In this document: positions 9,705 through 19,450 of the stretch, in pieces
Numbering within the stretch: the first letter of the stretch is position 1
How the letters are laid out: the number at the start of each line of letters is the position of its first letter
NCBI RefSeq assembly: GCF_032118995.1
Contig: NC_092650.1
Location: 21,824,501 to 21,888,500, forward strand
Direction of reading: 5' to 3'
DNA from: Asterias amurensis
Lineage: Eukaryota; Echinodermata; Asteroidea; Forcipulatida; Asteriidae
Length of the DNA stretch: 64,000 bases
Notes under the pieces: generated by a model
Seen by the model: the letters and a program-made list of their open reading frames with translations, nothing else
Databases searched by the model: none
Told to the model about the DNA's origin: nothing
Program-made: the position numbers and the translations under genes

Positions 9705-12700
9705 ATGGGACAGTCCCCCAGCTCATCAGCCAAAGACCAGGAAGTGACGAAAGGGACACAAGGGAAGGGATCTTTATCAAGTCTCCTCTCGGAGCACGAA
9801 GTTGAAGAGCTCAACCAAACGTTCAGGAAAATATGTCAACCTAACAAAGTGGAGGATGGTTTCACACTACCACAGCTTCAGGTAATTAGGAAACACACAC
9901 CACAAACTTGCATTACTTTATTTCATGTTGCAGGCAGATGGCATCTATAATTTGTGATGGCACTCTGGATAGTTTGTCTATAGACGATGTGACCTCTGAC
10001 ATCACTCGAAAACCATAACACGATTCGTGCGCATACCGCTGGGCAAAACCTTTTGCAGCCAGCTAGAAAGTGTATGCAATTTTACCATGACTACGTGTAT
10101 TTTTGCCCATCGAAACATGACGTATAACTTAACTTAAATGCATGTCTACAGTGTTTTGTCAACAGAGGGCGGTTTGAATGGAAACATAGGTCACAACGTC
10201 TATAGTTTTTTTGATTCTAGCAAAGTTCTCCTTAAAAGGCATTGTTAAAGGAACACATTGCCTTGGATGGGACGAGTTGGTTTGTTATGAAATGCATATG
10301 GTTGGAAAGATGTTTTAAATGCATTGTCAAATGTCCACTCGGGACCAGTCAAAGTTCAACGAAATGGCACAGTGATCAGGTAAAAATGTTGAAGCGCTGT
10401 GAGCGTCACTGAATGAGGGACCTGAGCGCTACTTAGGAAGCCCTTATCAGGCATGTATGTTTCATTTTTGAAAGGGCAATGGCACCAAGGCATTTTCTCC
10501 TTGGTAAAGGGCACCATATGAGGAAATTATTAACTGGAGCATTTCAAGGGCACCGTGGCAATGACCAGGGAGCATGGAAGAAATCTACTTTGTTGCATTG
10601 GTGAAGGGTCTGCTCGATTGATCCATTTTTATTACTCAGAGTTCATGTCGTGGCTGAGCTGTGTTGGGCACTAAGGGTCTTTTAGCACTTCTTATCATTG
10701 TATAATGTTTTCTCCACTTACAGGGCTTCATCGGAGGAAAGCTCCCGTCCTCCATCGTTCTACAACTCCACAAAGAGATGAAGGTCAAAAATATACCAGA
10801 CGAGATCAAAATATCTCGGAACGCGTTTGTCATGACGATGGGTTGTTTGATGAACGGGACTGTGGATCAACAGAGTGGATTGATGTTTTCGCTGTTTGCT
10901 GACGAGGGCACGAACGCTGTGTCTGTCGGTCATCTGTCAAAGGTAAGGGGTCGTGATTGATTCTTTTTGTTTGAGGGAGTGGAGGGGGTTTCACTAGTTT
11001 TTATATATGCCAATATTTTGTTATTACTGAGTAGTTATTAATTAAGTATTTTCATATAACTAAGCCTGGGCGACTTGTGTCGAAGTCAAGACTATTGATT
11101 GCTTCGTCGATTTGCGACTACTCGGTTAAAGAGAAGGTACACGTTTGGTAATTACTCAAAACAAATATTAACTTAAAAACTGACTTGGTAACAAACATTG
11201 GAGAGCTGTTGATAGTATAAAACATTGTCAGAAATGGTTCCCTTCGAAGTAGCATAGATTTTGAAATAGAGATAAGTTCTCACTAAAATAATAAAAGACT
11301 TCTAGCTAGAAGTGTTTTATTCTGTCTGAAAGCACACACATTCGTCCAACAAGGGTGCTTTTTCTTTCATAATTTTCTCCCAACTCCGACGACCAATTGA
11401 GCTCAAATTGTCACAGTGAGCAGACTGGTCTTTGACATACCAATAGTGTACCTTCCCTTTAATCGTGCCACCACGACTACTGTAAAAATAGCCACAACTT
11501 CTTGCTCGGTGAACCAACTGTGTTGCTCACGACTATTCACAGCAACATAATTTACTTACAAAACACAATCAGACATCAGTGACACAATCCTTTAATCCTT
11601 TCACCAAAATGATTTGCGACTAGTGTCGAGTCGTAAACTTCACCAGTCACTAAGACTTACACAAAACTTTGGTATAGCATATGGTCATGGTGGAAAACTT
11701 CTTGTGAAATTGTGTTGCCGGAAATGCTTTAGCTTAAAACAATTATTTTAAAGTTCTCTTGCATGAAATTTCCTGAAAAAATTCCCCCATATGGTGGTAT
11801 AGTTGCAATGTGACTTATGTGTTTATGGTCTTGCACCAAAACTACCCATCAGGCACGCTACAACCTAAATAATTATGTTAAGTCTTTTTTTGTTACCACC
11901 AAAGCTCATAGGCTCCTTGCTACAATCTTATGAAGAGGCGTTAAAAACCTGTAATCAAATGAAGAATTGGGACTTAGTCTGCACACCGGAATCCAACAAG
12001 AACTTCATCGACCTGGTCATGAGGATGTTTAGTGCTGGTAAGAGTTGTTGAGTCTTTCAGTTTCTTCCCTCTCACTCCTTTAAGGATTTGGGTACTTCTT
12101 GTAACACAAAACACAATGTCCATAGATTAACATTAAACTTACACCGTTTAAAAAAAATAATAGTAGAAAGCCGACCTTAAAATATTACTTGCTGAGGTGC
12201 TGTAGTTTTTGAGATATGAGTAAAACTAAAATAACTTTTTTCTCACTGAGACAAAAATTATTTTCGTGACTTGTGTGACTTTAATGTAAATCTTTGTGTT
12301 TTGTGTCCAACAAAAAGTACCCAGAGCCTTTGAAGGCACTAGACACTATTGCTCAAAAGAATTGTTAGCGTAAATACTTACTCGGTAACGAGCAATGGGA
12401 AGCTGTTGATAGTATAAAGCATTGTGAGCATTATCTGAGAAAGAGGTAATTTCTCAATCAAATAATATAAGACTTCAGGCCTGAAGCCTTTGTTAGGCAT
12501 CTGAAAGCACACAAACTTGTGCAACAGGGGTGTTTTTTCTTTCATTATTCTCTGGCAACTTTGGGTGCGTTCGTATAACTTCCCTGGGTCATCCCCGGTC
12601 TGCCCCGGTGCGTTCAAATAGCTTTTGACGTCCTTTCAGGGGCTCACTCAGGTCAGCCCCAGTGCCCTGCTTGTGGAGTGGGTCACTTGGGGGCTGCCCC

Positions 12701-15700
12701 CAGGTAAACGACGTCACAACGAGAGCGGTGAGTGGTCGTTCGTTTAGCTCTTGTCAGGGGCTCACCCGAGTGAGCACCGCAGGGTAGACCCAGGGAAGCT
12801 AAACGAACGCACCCATTGATTATCAACTGAGTCCAAATGTTCACAGATTTGTTATTTTATGCCTCACTTTCCAATGTACATTTGTTAGGAGGAAAGACAA
12901 CGGGCTCACCAGTGAGTAAGGAGGAGTTTGAGCGTTGGCTTCAACAGACTCCACTCATGCAGAAAGTCTTCACGGCTGTGTTTCATCTCTGCTTTGTTGA
13001 CACTTCTAAAACGCCTGCTGCTGTAAGTTCACTGCCATTACGTTCATTGCCATACTTGGGCAAATATTTCTAAATATAAGCTTTAAAAAATCTTGCTAAG
13101 AAAAGAACAAACTTGCTAAGTAAAAACAGGTTATCAGCTGAAATTTTGATAAAGGTTTGATTGTCGTGATGTGTACCCCGATGAATTTATTGCTTTGTGT
13201 TGAAATTCTGGATTTTAAGGTACTGGCAATTTTGGTATTGGTAATTGTCAAAGACCAGTATTCTCACTTAGTGTATCCAAAGGTTTTTTTTTTTTTTTTT
13301 TTAACAACTGCAAGTGAAATTTCTTCTTTTTACATTTTGGGTTAAACAAAGACAAATTTACCTGTGTGGGACTTGAACCTTGAAAGGGATCACCTTATTT
13401 AGGATGCTACTTTTTATCAAGTAATAAACCATTAGGGAAACTGACTTGGTAACAGTTTTCAAAATTATTAGGGGTTTGAACTTGGGTCGTGTCCGATTTG
13501 GCGGCTACAGCTACAGCTACCGATACAGGTTGGATTTCCGCGTCATCATGCGGTAGGGTATTGGACGTCTTTATAGCAATACCCTTTGCAACAGCTGTGT
13601 GGTCGTAGCTGTAGTCGCCAATTTTGATACGGCCTGATATTCTTATCCTCCCTGATATTTTTATCCTCCCACAGGCGGCATCATCTGATGACTGCTCAGA
13701 CTCGTCTGTTCTTTTCCACATGCCGTGCTTACCGGCCTGCCTGGATATTGACTGGCGTCGAGTACGCAGTCAGCTCCACATTCCTACCCTACTCATTCTC
13801 AACCATCATCTACCCCGGCACCTTCAAGACCAGTGGCGTTTCTGTTTCTCGTCCAACCTCCACGGCGCTAGCTTTGCCACGTTGCTGTCGCATATTAAGA
13901 ACAAAGGTCCTACGGTTGTGCTGGTGCGGGACACAGACGGGAACGTCTTTGGTGGTTTCGCGTCACAGAGTTGGGAACTTGGCCCCAGTTTTGTCGGTAG
14001 GTTTATCAATCAGAGCTTCAAAAGATTAAATAGACACGCTGCCTTTGATTGAGCGATTTGGGACCCTGAGTCAGCTCTGAACATGTGTAAGGACTCCAGA
14101 CATCTTAATCCCTTTTATTGTCGATAAGCGGATTAACCTGACACTAATCCCAGTACAGTGTCAGCAATCTTTATTACATAATTGTTAACAGTTACTGCTC
14201 TTTAGTACAATGACTCGCTCAGTCACTAAGTACCACTTACATTTGAATTCCTCAGACTATAGAGACAGTTTACTATGTCAAATGGTTTAGCTTTTGTGTA
14301 GCAACCTCCAGATGAACAAAGATTGGTACCATTGTGCCATATACATCCATTAAGAATTGTGTAAGGGTGTTCACCGTCTCTTACTTAACTAAAGCAAAAG
14401 CTTGCCCCGCGAATCATGTGACATAGCAACTGTTTCGATTGTCTTAGGAATTCAAATTAAAGTGGTTACATGTGATCAAGCACCATTTTGTACAAGAAAA
14501 TATTCAAATCTAACATGCAAATAGTTTATTAGCATTTGTAAACTTCCTTTTTTAAAGATTTTATAGAAGGTTTTTTTTGCATTTTGTCCTTGTGGTATGT
14601 CAGGTTCGAGCAGCTGCTTCTTGTTCAGTCTGGCACCCAAGGTCGGTGTCCATGAACCCAGCGGGCAGAATGAGCACTACATGTATCTCAACATTGACCA
14701 ACAGACACTGCCCAATGGTCTGGTAAGACATAAATTAGAGATTTTTTTGGGACTCTAGAGGGCAGCAGACATGATCTCTAGGCAGTAATGTAAAATGGTG
14801 TTTGCAGATGTATGGGGTTGGATTTAACTGGAGATTGGATGGTTAAAAAAGATTAATGAGCGGGGATTTGATTTCTCTGTTTTGAACTGGAAACTCGGGT
14901 GTTTGTTCTTTAAAACCCTCAGCCCCCCCAAAGAAACAATAATTAGAAAAAATATATATATTATTATTATTATTTGTTTATTTTTATTTATTTTTTGTTT
15001 ATATTATATTTGATAACTTAGATCAAATTCATAAGAAAATGGCGATAAAACCAAATAGAACCCCCAGATTGCAGAGTAGGGCTTGCAAAACCAAAGCTAA
15101 ATGTATGTATAAGCAGGCTTTGAACCTTGTAAGCTTTGGCGCTGGCAAGCTTTCACGAAATTCATAGCTATTAGTAACAGGGCGTAATCTATTTTTCAAC
15201 GCACGTGTGCCCCCATTTCTAAGCGTGTGCACGCGTACACACAACCAACGCGCATCAAACATTCTTCACAAAATTTTTGGAAAAAAATCCTTTGAACCTC
15301 GAGTCAAAGTGTCTATGATTGTATTTTTGTTACGTTTTTTAACAAAAGGGCATTTATGAATGGGAAAAAAAGAGTACTGACTCGTTCTTAAGCAGCCGTT
15401 TAAAACCTCGGAGGAGCGTTGCCGTGCGGAAAAAGGCGCCTTCGGCTCGGATCTTTATCACACGGCAACGAACTTGCCGTTCAAGAACTCGTCGCTACCC
15501 TTTTACAGTAGAATTCATTGGCAGTGGGCTTTTAATCACTTCTGGATTTTTGTGGGTTTTTTTCTATACAGGGTATGGGCGGCCAGTTTGACTACTTTGG
15601 ACTGTGGATAAATCAGGAGTTTGGTGAAGGGCATAGCCGTGCCAGACCTAAATGCACCACGTATGACAGCCCTCAATTATCATCCAAGGAGGACTTCACG

Positions 15701-16274
15701 ATTGATACAGTTGAAGTGTGGGCTGTTGGTCCACTGCCAAAGAAACCACAGGTAAGGTTGGGTTGTTTGTTTGTTCGTTGGGTGGTTGTTTTGTTGGGGT
15801 GTTGGTTGTTTGGTTTGTTGGTTTCTGTGGTGGGGGCCTTCTGTCTGCCGCTGTTCTTCGCTATAAAGCCGGGTTCATACTTCCTGTGAATGCTTCATGC
15901 TAAGGGGATAGATTGTTATGTCACCAAAATTCGCTAGGCTTTAACTTAAGTATGGTTGAGTTTGGTGGATCTCTCTTAAACCATTGTTATGATTCATCAG
16001 TTTGTTGGCTTGTTTCTGTTTTGGACTCTGTCTGTCCACCGGTCTTTACTATAAGTATTGTCGAGTTTGTGATGTGGCTAGGAAATTTATTTAAATTATT
16101 TGTTTCCCTTCTTCCCAGGAGGAGGACGAAGATGAAAAGAAGAGTGTGCTGGATAAGAACCCGGAGGCTCAGGCTCTACTTGAGCTGATCGGAAAAGAGA
16201 GAAAGAGTGAAGGGCTCAGAGAAGAGGATCCCACTGCCGACATTCCAGCCATCCACGAAATGCCGACCAGATAG
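9705..16274 (+). CDS. MEAK7: MEAK7 (TLDc domain-containing protein 1)
   Basis: Eight exons: 9705-9881, 10724-10942, 11905-12037, 12889-13022, 13675-13996, 14604-14722, 15572-15751 and 16119-16274, with consistent phases, give about 479 residues; human MEAK7 has about 456. The N terminus MGQSPSS fits an N-myristoylation signal, as in the human protein, which acts at lysosomes in an mTOR pathway (established knowledge). Residues about 265-425 form the TLDc domain: GPTVVLVRDTDGNVFGGFAS, then SSSCFLFSLAP, then FDYFGLWINQEFGEG and DTVEVWAVGP near its end. The last exon is acidic and charged. The start ATG lies in GCATGG and is the first in frame. Introns are full of MITEs, and one nested pair ends about 20 bp before exon four. 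Confidence 0.93.
9978..10205. mobile_element. MITE-S, inverted-repeat element in MEAK7 intron 1
   Basis: Ends CTATAGACGATGTGACCT and AGGTCACAACGTCTATAG match inverted over 18 bp with one mismatch. No internal coding sequence; single copy in the window. Confidence 0.65.
10245..10318 (+). mobile_element. TTAA-B MITE, left-end fragment
   Basis: TTAA then AGGAACACATTGCCTTGG, followed by ATGCATATGGTTGGAAAGAT; breaks off where full copies would reach their palindrome. Confidence 0.75.
10388..10445 (+). repeat. SINE-2 tail fragment
   Basis: GAGCGTCACTGAATGAGGGA and GAGCGCTACTTAGGAAGCC match the tail of the complete SINE at 52126-52543. Confidence 0.5.
10449..10590 (+). mobile_element. MITE-H copy
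   Basis: CACCAAGGCATTTTCTCCTT and GGCAATGACCAGGGAGCATG as in the 1655 copy, preceded by GTTTCATTTTTGAAAGGGCA. It ends about 130 bp before MEAK7 exon 2. Confidence 0.6.
11126..11462 (-). mobile_element. TTAA-C MITE in MEAK7 intron 2
   Basis: TTAA at 11126-11129 and 11459-11462; ends AGAGAAGGTACACGTTTGG and GTGTACCTTCCCT; centre AAGACTTCTAGCTAGAAGTG. The flanks (GACTTGTGTCGAAGTC before; GACTAGTGTCGAGTCGTAA after) look like another inverted pair, so it may sit inside an older element. Confidence 0.8.
12080..12331. mobile_element. MITE-R, nearly complete
   Basis: Both ends are present: GGGTACTTCTTGTAACACAA and, inverted, TTGTTGGACACAAAACACAA. This is the only copy in the window with both arms, and so the best guide to the family. 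Confidence 0.7.
12332..12868 (-). mobile_element. TTAA-A MITE split by MITE-J
   Basis: The left part (about 12332-12556) starts AGGCACTAGACACTATTG and has the centre GACTTCAGGCCTGAAGCC. After the inserted element the body resumes at about 12814 (CAACTGAGTCCAAATGTTCA, GATTTGTTATTTTATGC) and stops about 20 bp before MEAK7 exon 4. Confidence 0.75.
12557..12813. mobile_element. MITE-J, GC-rich inverted-repeat element
   Basis: Ends GGTGCGTTCGTATAACTTCC and, inverted, GGTGCGTTCGTTTAGCTTCC, with GGGTCACTTGG and GACGTCACAACG inside. A second copy lies at 56955. It interrupts a TTAA-A element. Confidence 0.8.
13485..13634. mobile_element. MITE-U beside MEAK7 exon 5
   Basis: Left GTCGTGTCCGATTTGGCGGC and, inverted from the right, GGCCGTATCAAAATTGGCGA, both leading into CTACAGCTAC. 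Then two direct copies of CTGATATT.TTATCCTCC (13634-13670) form the polypyrimidine tract of the exon 5 acceptor. Confidence 0.65.
14925..15005. repeat. AT-rich simple repeat in MEAK7 intron 6
   Basis: ATATATATTATTATTATT followed by T-rich TTTATTT runs. Confidence 0.6.
15379..15494. mobile_element. Small GC-rich fold-back in MEAK7 intron 6
   Basis: CGTTGCCGTG at 15417 and CACGGCAACG at about 15461 are inverted, and CGTTCTTAAGCAGCCGTT roughly pairs with the segment ending GAACTCGTCGC. Probably an old MITE. Confidence 0.4.
15866..15905 (+). mobile_element. MITE-O end fragment
   Basis: AAGCCGGGTTCATACTTCCT, the end sequence of the elements at 32460 and 42289. Lies in MEAK7 intron 7. Confidence 0.5.
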
Positions 16275-16628
16275 AGGGCGCTTTGTGTCTCAGCTCTCTG
16301 TCTTGTTTTCCTCAGTGTGATCTGTAATCTCAAACGCTTTTTTATACATAACCATTTCTCATTCCTTAGGTGTAAGGCATTTCGGATGTTTCAACTCCAA
16401 AAAATAGCAGTTATAGTTTGTTTTATTTTACTGTCATTGGAAAGATCAGATCTTTCTCTTTCCAATGTTGTAAGCTTAGGGTATGGAGGGTGATCATGGA
16501 CAAATTTACAACTTTATTACAAGTAGCCTGTGTGCCCAGACTTGAATGTTTTTTTGTGTTTTTTTTGTGAGCTTGGTCGACTAAAGTCACCATTTGTTAA
16601 GTAAGAAGTGTTTATGAGTGCAGTATGG

Positions 16629-16870
16629 TATGTAAAACCATTTGGTCCCATGTATGTGTAATGCACATAAAATAATCAATTTACACTATAAGGGGGTTTG
16701 CCCCAATATTTCTTGAAGTGGCTGCTGGTAGCACAGCAACACCTTTCAAGCCATAATACAAGAGGTGCAACACAAAAAGCTGTCCTAAGTAATCCAAAAG
16801 AAATGTGTATACACAAAATATGTGAAGCACTTTGAGACGCCATAGATAGAGCACTATATGAAAACTAGTA
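16629..16870 (+). repeat. Decayed SINE-2 body and tail in the MEAK7 3' region
   Basis: TTGGTCCCATGTATGTGTAA and GTTTGCCCC match the 52126 SINE in order; GAAGCACTTTGAGACGCC and GCACTATATGAAAA form the tail. Starts about 355 bp after the MEAK7 stop, so probably in its 3' UTR or just beyond. Confidence 0.55.
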
Positions 16871-16901
16871 ATTACTGGTATTTTTTTTAAACTTCAATTG
16901 A

Positions 16902-17034
16902 AGACTTTTGAACGACAGGTGGCAGCAGACTTACCAGGTATAAGTCCAATGTTTACATAGTTCTGAGCATGCGCTTTTCCGAGAACAATAGATTTTACCT
17001 GGTAAGTCTGCTGCCACCAAGCGTCCTTGGAGTC
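16902..17034. mobile_element. MITE-I fold-back element
   Basis: Left GGTGGCAGCAGACTTACCAG and its inverse CTGGTAAGTCTGCTGCCACC enclose GTTCTGAGCATGCGC. Second copy at 22835; a decayed one at 45394. Confidence 0.8.
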
Positions 17035-17143
17035 CCCATTGCTATTTCTTTGACATTGACAGTATTTTAGGTTGAAGTATTTCTCAGGAAGATTGCTACT
17101 GTTGTAAGCTTAATCATCAGTGAGTTTTCAGAGTAAATATAAT

Positions 17144-17325
17144 GGACCGATCCATTAGGCTCTGCCCACGACTCACGTGTGAGCAAGAACACGTGGGGTT
17201 CTCCAATGCCTTTCTGCACAACTCTGCCGTACGTGCCAAGATACGCGCACGTATGTCGGACCTTATTTGTCGGACCTTCGTTGCGTTGTGATTTGTCAAT
17301 GGGGCGGAGCTCAGTGGATCGGTCT
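17144..17325. mobile_element. MITE-V, inverted-repeat element
   Basis: Ends GGACCGATCCATTAGGCTCT and, inverted, TAGACCGATCCACTGAGCTC. The second copy at 27386 is nested in a TTAA-A element. Inside is AAGATACGCGCACGT with CpG-rich flanks. Confidence 0.75.
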
Positions 17326-17452
17326 ATTCCTTTCTAACTCATTTTGCTTGATTGCACCACATAACATGTTTGCGTTGCCCATCTTATTTTGTTTATCGGA
17401 ACAGGTTCTTTTCGACTCTTTATGGTTGATATCCTTCTTATGCTTTTCTTTA

Positions 17453-17845
17453 TTAAGGCAGTGGACACTATTGGTAATTACTCCAAATAATTATTAGCAG
17501 TGAACCTTTCTTGGTAAAGAGTAATGGAGAGCTGTTGATAGTATAAAACATTGTGAAAACGGCTCCCTCTGAAGTAACGTAGTTTCTGAGAAAGAAGTAA
17601 TTTCTTACTGAAAGTTTTGAATTTGATTTTGAGACCTCAGAATTAGATTTTGAGGTCTCGAAATCAAGCTCATGAAAGCACAAAACTTGTGCAACAAGGG
17701 CATTTTTTCTTACATTATTCTCTCGCAACTTCGACGACCAATTGAGCTCAAATTTTCATAGGTTTGTTATTCTATGCATATGTTGAGATAAACTAAGTGA
17801 GAAGACTGGTCATTGACAATTACCAATAGTGTCCAGTGTCTTTAA
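17453..17845 (-). mobile_element. TTAA-A MITE
   Basis: TTAA at 17453-17456 and 17842-17845; ends GGCAGTGGACACTATTGG and CCAATAGTGTCCAGTGTC. Centre GAGACCTCAGAATTAGATT with a partner half lost to mutation. Confidence 0.85.
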
Positions 17846-17934
17846 GGTATTTTCAATATTAATTTGGTTTTAAACTGTTGTGAGTTAGCACTGTGAACTC
17901 ATTACTTTCCCAAGTTTTGTGGTAACAAATTACA

Positions 17935-18050
17935 GGCAAATTACTTGAGGTGGGATTCAAACCCACAACTTTTGCATTCTAGAACAGTGTCTAATAACCA
18001 ACTAGGCCACCAATTGCCCGGTAGTTAGAGGCAGTTTGAATCCTGTGTAT
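17935..18050 (-). repeat. SINE-1 head fragment
   Basis: Minus-strand tRNA-like head: GTGGGATTCAAACCCACAAC is the B box inverted and CCAACTAGGCCACC the A box. No tail. The B box context is tRNA-like but lacks an intact cloverleaf. Confidence 0.65.
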
Positions 18051-18796
18051 AAATTTAGTATAAATTTAGTAATAATTTAATAGTTTATTGAATTGTTTTT
18101 TTTGATAATTTATTTTTTGCCCTACAACTCTAACTAGTTTGACTTGTATCATTGTTGAAGGTTGTCCAAATTTCATTTTTGTGGGAAGATGTAAAATTAT
18201 ATATATTTTTGTATGTACTCAATAATTGCACTTATCAAATAAATGTAATGTCTTTAAGATTTATTATCAGGTTAATGAGTGTACATGTATTTGCTTAGCA
18301 AAAATTAGCAATGTACTATGCGAGGCATTTTTGGGTCTTGATCTATCTGATTGATGTAAGACAATCGGAAGCGTTGGTTTCGTGTATCCTGCTTCCAACA
18401 GTGCCTATAGATGGGTGAAGAAACCATTTTGTCCTTTTTGGAATAGGAAGGACTTTAAAACTGTTTGTAGACATTCTTCTAAGTTGGTTTTAGATTAGAA
18501 AACCAGTTAAAGAGACTGTTTTTATTAGAGAAAATTTATCCTATATATTTATCTTTTAACAAATTTGCTTTGTTCATTTTTTGTTGGATACTGTTTTCCA
18601 TTTTGACAGATCTATTAATCTATACATTTTGAAATCTGTCTATTCTTGATATTCTTGAAGAAAAGTAAACAAGTATTGATAATTACTCACTGAAAAAGGG
18701 TTTGATTTATTGCAGTTTTATCGCTGATAAGTGTAGTGTGTGCCCCCCTCCCCCACCCCCGCAACTTGTTTTGGTTTAAATAAATGGGCAACCGCC

Positions 18797-19113
18797 TTAA
18801 AGCCATTGGACACTTTCGGTAAACAGTTTTGTCCGAAGGCCCACACTTCGTGTATTACAACTTATATATAAAATAACAAACCTGTGAAAATTTAGGCTCA
18901 ATAGGTCATTGGAGTCGGGAGAAAATAATGGGAAAACCCACCCTTGTTTCCACACGTTTCGCTGTGTCATGACATGTGTTTAAAATAAATCCGTAATTCT
19001 CGATGAAGCATTTCATGGAATAATATTTCAAGAAATTCACGATTACCTTCTGTAAACCCTGTAAGTTATTTGCAAATCTGTGATTTTTTTTAGATTTTTT
19101 TTTCTGTTCCGAA
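18797..19113 (+). mobile_element. TTAA-L MITE, right end cut
   Basis: TTAA then AGCCATTGGACACTTTCGG; middle AATAACAAACCTGTGAAAAT as in TTAA-A; right part CTGTAAACCCTGTAAGTTAT, then T-runs and CTGTTCC. The terminal bases are absent. Ends about 340 bp before the NAPG start. Confidence 0.7.
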
Positions 19114-19380
19114 ATTGTTTATGGCCAGTTTTGAGGTGTTTCCCTTTAGTACTATCACATATTGTCAAATTTATATTCAATTCAGAGGAACAAGAGTAGT
19201 TCTCCATCTCCATCTCCATTGGTTCAGTCAGCAAAATATCCTGCCGGATACATCTACGCTAACTTGATATAGTTGCAATATATTTTGGGGTAAAATAGGG
19301 TACATCGTCATAATAGGCCACGTCACTTTCGGTTGAGTCATGGAGCAATGGTTGAGTCACGTACTAAAAACGGCCCATGT

Positions 19381-19450
19381 GGCCCCCTCCAAAAACGACC
19401 CCGCCCCCCTGGGCTTGGATGACCATTGAGGGCGCACTTCATTCGACAAA
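19381..19450 (+). promoter_or_regulatory. NAPG proximal promoter / 5' UTR
   Basis: A GC box CCCCGCCCCC at 19399-19408 is followed by TGGGC, then GAGGGCG, then the ATG in AAAATGG. No TATA box is clear. The layout matches the COQ9 start region. Confidence 0.45.
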
